NCBI GenBank assembly: GCA_002403995.1
Contig: DHIV01000116.1
Span: 1-15,630 of the forward strand
Reading direction: 5' to 3'
From: Gallionella sp. UBA4737
Lineage (GTDB): Bacteria; Pseudomonadota; Gammaproteobacteria; Burkholderiales; Gallionellaceae
DNA: 15,630 nt
Shown: positions 14,577 through 15,630 of the stretch, in pieces
How the letters are laid out: each line of letters opens with the position of its first letter
Position numbering within the stretch: position 1 is the stretch's first letter
Notes under the pieces: generated by a model
The model's database searches: none
What the model was told of the DNA's origin: nothing
The model's input: only the letters and a program-made list of their open reading frames with translations
Position numbers and translations under genes: made by a program

Positions 14577-14652
14577 TTAGTCGTTAGTTATTAGTGAAGC
14601 CAGAGTAATGGACAACATCAACTAGCGTCTAGCAACTAACGACTAATAACTA
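14577..14652 (+). repeat. Overlapping inverted repeats before hom
   Basis: TTAGTCGTTAGTT at 14577-14589 is complementary to AACTAACGACTAA at 14634-14646. A second pair, TAGTTATTAGT at 14585-14595 and ACTAATAACTA at 14642-14652, overlaps the first in both arms, so the two stems exclude one another. The last arm ends where the hom Shine-Dalgarno (AGGA, 14652-14655) begins. It may be a repeat family, an attenuator-like switch, or both. Confidence 0.6.
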
Positions 14653-14662
14653 GGATTTACAA

Positions 14663-15630
14663 ATGAAACCAATCAACGTAGGACTACTCGGTATCGGCAC
14701 GGTAGGCGGCGGCACCTTCACCGTGCTGCAGCGCAACGCGGAAGAGATCACGCGCCGCGCCGGCCGCCCGATCCGCATCACTGTCGTGGCGGACAAGAAT
14801 CTGGAGCTGGCCAAGAAAATAACCGGCGGCAAGTGCCGAGTGACTGACGATGCGTTCTCGGTGGTGAGCGATCCGGAAGTGGACATCGTCATCGAGCTGA
14901 TCGGCGGCTATGGCGTGGCGAAGGAACTGGTGATGAAGGCCATCGCCAACGGCAAGCATGTCGTCACCGCGAACAAGGCGCTGCTCGCAACGCATGGCAA
15001 CGAGATATTCAAGGCCGCGCAGGACAAGGGCGTGATGGTCGCGTTCGAGGCGGCGGTGGCGGGCGGCATCCCGATCATCAAGGCACTGCGCGAAGGCCTG
15101 ACCGCAAACCGCATCGAGTGGATTGCCGGCATCATCAACGGCACCACCAACTTCATCCTGTCCGAGATGCGCGACAAGGGCCTGAGCTTCGACACCGTGC
15201 TGAAAGAAGCGCAGCGTCTGGGTTATGCCGAGGCCGATCCGACCTTCGACATTGAGGGCGTGGACGCGGCGCACAAGATCACGATCCTGTCCGCGCTGGC
15301 GTTCGGTATTCCGATGCAGTTCGACAAGGCCTACATCGAAGGCATCTCAAAACTGGATGCGATCGATATCAAATATGCCGAACAGCTCGGTTACCGCATC
15401 AAGCTGCTGGGCATCACCAAGCGCACGCCGGAAGGCGTCGAGCTGCGCGTGCATCCAACATTGATCCCGGCCAAGCGCCTGATCGCCAATGTCGAAGGCG
15501 CGATGAACGCGGTGCTGGTGCAGGGCGATGCAGTAGGTGCGACGCTGTATTACGGCAAGGGCGCGGGTGCGGAACCGACCGCCAGCGCGGTGATCGCCGA
15601 CCTGGTGGACGTGACGCGCATGCACACCGC
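14663..15630 (+). CDS. hom: Homoserine dehydrogenase, 3' end outside window
   Basis: 322 codons are present and the frame runs off the right edge. The enzyme reduces aspartate semialdehyde to homoserine with NAD(P)H, the branch point to threonine and methionine. The Rossmann motif GIGTVG is at 10-15, K105 lies in TANKALL, and NGTTNFIL at 159-166 belongs to the substrate domain. The catalytic set E190, D201 and K205 has the same spacing as the yeast enzyme. The visible part matches the monofunctional homoserine dehydrogenase; the C-terminal ACT domain, if present, would lie beyond the window. The ATG has AGGA at 14652-14655 with a 7-base spacer. It probably forms an operon with alaA, and thrC is expected next, but that is inference. 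Confidence 0.95.
   Translation, partial: MKPINVGLLGIGTVGGGTFTVLQRNAEEITRRAGRPIRITVVADKNLELAKKITGGKCRVTDDAFSVVSDPEVDIVIELIGGYGVAKELVMKAIANGKHVVTANKALLATHGNEIFKAAQDKGVMVAFEAAVAGGIPIIKALREGLTANRIEWIAGIINGTTNFILSEMRDKGLSFDTVLKEAQRLGYAEADPTFDIEGVDAAHKITILSALAFGIPMQFDKAYIEGISKLDAIDIKYAEQLGYRIKLLGITKRTPEGVELRVHPTLIPAKRLIANVEGAMNAVLVQGDAVGATLYYGKGAGAEPTASAVIADLVDVTRMHT

Noticed and set aside
1..15630. CRISPR array or rRNA genes
   Set aside because: No regularly spaced direct repeats with unique spacers and no rRNA-like sequence were seen.

Overview
The window reads as a chromosomal segment of a betaproteobacterium, probably of the Gallionellaceae/Nitrosomonadales type. The grounds are the alaA-hom gene order, the GC-rich codon use of the core genes, the many short palindromic intergenic repeats and the style of the proteins. 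This is a judgement from the sequence only; no database was searched. Most of the window is ordinary chromosome with one AT-richer accessory patch, and I do not see an obvious new multi-gene system.

Layout. Positions 1-425 are a leader without a convincing gene. Positions 426-4025 encode a single-chain pyruvate:ferredoxin (flavodoxin) oxidoreductase (nifJ), closed by a strong hairpin terminator. A Bax-inhibitor-1/YccA membrane protein converges on it from the other strand (4126-4815). Positions 4816-6808 are the accessory patch. It holds an alpha-amylase cut off after its first 143 residues, a small secreted adhesin-E-like protein, a 27-residue membrane peptide on the minus strand, a scrap of a lost gene and a small lipoprotein. 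The patch abuts the 3' end of a tRNA-Ser(UGA) gene, a usual place for islands to insert.

From 7081 to 13113 everything is on the minus strand. In transcription order these are a DMT/EamA transporter, an Mth938-like (DUF498) protein with its own sigma70-like promoter, the trio MoxR ATPase - DUF58 protein - TgpA-type transglutaminase, then queD and the tRNA. The MoxR and DUF58 genes are directly abutted (TAA then GTG). The transglutaminase is separated from them by 276 bases full of hairpins, including a 178-base unit bounded by 11-base inverted repeats. The trio is a known association in which a MoxR AAA+ ATPase, a DUF58 protein and a membrane transglutaminase act at the cell envelope; its exact substrate is not known to me.

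The right end, on the plus strand, is amino-acid metabolism: alaA (alanine/glutamate aminotransferase), then hom (homoserine dehydrogenase), which runs off the window. Their 94-base spacer holds overlapping inverted repeats that end at the hom ribosome binding site. Pyruvate links nifJ (acetyl-CoA and pyruvate interconversion with ferredoxin) and alaA (alanine from pyruvate), but the two are 9 kb apart and I see no sign that they are co-regulated.
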